Below are positions 63,170 to 64,000 of a stretch of 64,000 nucleotides of DNA, piece by piece. The stretch is taken from contig NZ_CP058601.1 of the NCBI RefSeq assembly GCF_013402815.2, positions 868,001 to 932,000 of the forward strand, read 5' to 3'. How positions within the stretch are numbered: position 1 is the stretch's first letter; each line of letters begins with the position of its first letter. A program made the translations under genes and the position numbers. Origin of the DNA: Natrinema halophilum. GTDB lineage: Archaea > Halobacteriota > Halobacteria > Halobacteriales > Natrialbaceae. The notes under the pieces are model-generated. The model ran no database searches and had not been told where the DNA came from. It was given only the letters and a program-made list of their open reading frames with translations.

Positions 63170-64000
63170 ATGCGACTCCACAACAGAGACGTCCGCCAGG
63201 ACGTTCGCGAACTCGGCGCGTTGCTCGGGGATGTCCTCGAGGAACAGACTTCCCGTCGGGCATTCGAGACGGTCGAGTCGTGTCGCCGGACTGCGATCGA
63301 CTACCGGTCCGGTGAACTCGAATCTCGGACCCCCCTCATCACGGAACTCGAAGGATTATCTCCCCATCAACAACGGATCGTCGCCCGCGCGTTTACGACA
63401 TATTTCGAGTTGATCAACCTCGCAGAGGAACGCGAACGGGTCCGGACGATTCGGACGGAATCCCACGAGAAGACACTGGACGATAGTCTCGAGACCGCGG
63501 CAGAGGAACTCGCTGAGACCGACGTCGAAACCGTCGAACAGGTACTGGACGACGTTCTGATCGAGCCGACGTTCACCGCCCATCCGACCGAAGCCAGGCG
63601 CAAGACGGTCAAATCGAAACTCCGAACGATATCGACGGACATCGAGACGCTCGACGAACGCTTGCTGACCGACAAAGAGGAAAGTCAGGTCTGGCGAGAC
63701 ATCGACGCAGAGGTGACGAGCCTGTGGCAGACGCCACAGGTGCGTAATCGCCAGCCGGAACCCGAAGACGAGGCGCGAAACGTCCAATGGTACCTCGAGA
63801 ACACGCTGTTCGAGGTCGTCGGCGAAGTGTACGACGAACTCGACGATGCGATCGATGCGGAAATCCCCGGCAACCTCGATATCCCGAAGCTCTTCGAGTT
63901 CCGCTCGTGGGCGGGGAGCGACCGCGACGGCAACCCCTACGTAACTCCCGATGTGACCGCAAACACCCTCGAGCGCCAGCGGTCGGTCATCCTCGAACGG
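63170..64000 (+). CDS. ppc: Phosphoenolpyruvate carboxylase, N-terminal part (runs off the window)
   Basis: The reading frame from the ATG at 63170 runs to the last base, giving 277 codons of a protein normally about 900 residues long. The enzyme carboxylates phosphoenolpyruvate to oxaloacetate to refill the citric-acid cycle. The catalytic His motif FTAHPTEA (His138) and WAGSDRDGNPYVT (about 247-259) are clear. The N-terminus (MRLHNRDVRQDVRELGALLG) is typical. The frame continues beyond the window. Confidence 0.93.
   Translation, partial: MRLHNRDVRQDVRELGALLGDVLEEQTSRRAFETVESCRRTAIDYRSGELESRTPLITELEGLSPHQQRIVARAFTTYFELINLAEERERVRTIRTESHEKTLDDSLETAAEELAETDVETVEQVLDDVLIEPTFTAHPTEARRKTVKSKLRTISTDIETLDERLLTDKEESQVWRDIDAEVTSLWQTPQVRNRQPEPEDEARNVQWYLENTLFEVVGEVYDELDDAIDAEIPGNLDIPKLFEFRSWAGSDRDGNPYVTPDVTANTLERQRSVILER

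Overview
The window reads as chromosomal DNA from a halophilic archaeon. The proteins are strongly acidic (rich in Asp and Glu), exported proteins carry twin-arginine (Tat) signals followed by a lipobox or Ala-rich cleavage region, AT-rich TATA boxes sit close to start codons, and several genes are archaeal or haloarchaeal markers: fibrillarin with Nop5, DUF63, rod-determining factor RdfA, GCS2-type glutamate-cysteine ligase and protoglobin. A member of the Natrialbales is plausible, but I cannot fix the genus.

Positions 1-12629 look like a beta-mannan utilisation locus. A family-5 (oligopeptide-type) ABC transporter is encoded leftward (binding lipoprotein, two permeases, one complete ATPase and the start of a second). 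Encoded rightward are a Gfo/Idh/MocA oxidoreductase, an IclR-type regulator and a GH2 beta-mannosidase. A Tat-exported GH5 endo-glycanase with a PKD domain converges on the beta-mannosidase. The likely flow is extracellular cleavage, uptake of oligosaccharides, then cytoplasmic trimming.

Positions 13639-16283 hold RdfA and an archaea-specific SMC-related protein whose nucleotide-binding motifs are degenerate. They are followed by an exported DsbA-like protein missing one active-site cysteine and an aspartoacylase-like Zn enzyme. Positions 18949-25217 are an accessory stretch with a large palindromic element, a frameshifted IS200/IS605-type tnpB abutting the 3' end of a four-PAS histidine kinase, and long gene-poor spacers.

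Positions 25218-34110 mix metabolic genes (M24-like protein, glutamate-cysteine ligase, acyl-CoA ligase) with orphan membrane proteins, a frameshifted PadR-like gene and a secreted lipoprotein built on a phage tail-tube fold. Positions 34372-39303 are conserved housekeeping: fibrillarin/Nop5, DUF63, an inositol-phosphatase-family enzyme, protoglobin and tRNA-Leu(CAA). A decayed secreted CBM6/dockerin gene follows at about 40.6-41.8 kb.

Positions 42169-53195 carry a two-gene methionine synthase, rsmA, mscS and a HemK2-like methyltransferase, small membrane proteins and a thioredoxin/thioredoxin reductase operon. Positions 53342-60381 are rich in universal stress proteins (six UspA-like domains in five genes) among membrane proteins. 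The window ends in a MaoC-like hydratase, a GalE-like epimerase and the first 277 codons of phosphoenolpyruvate carboxylase.
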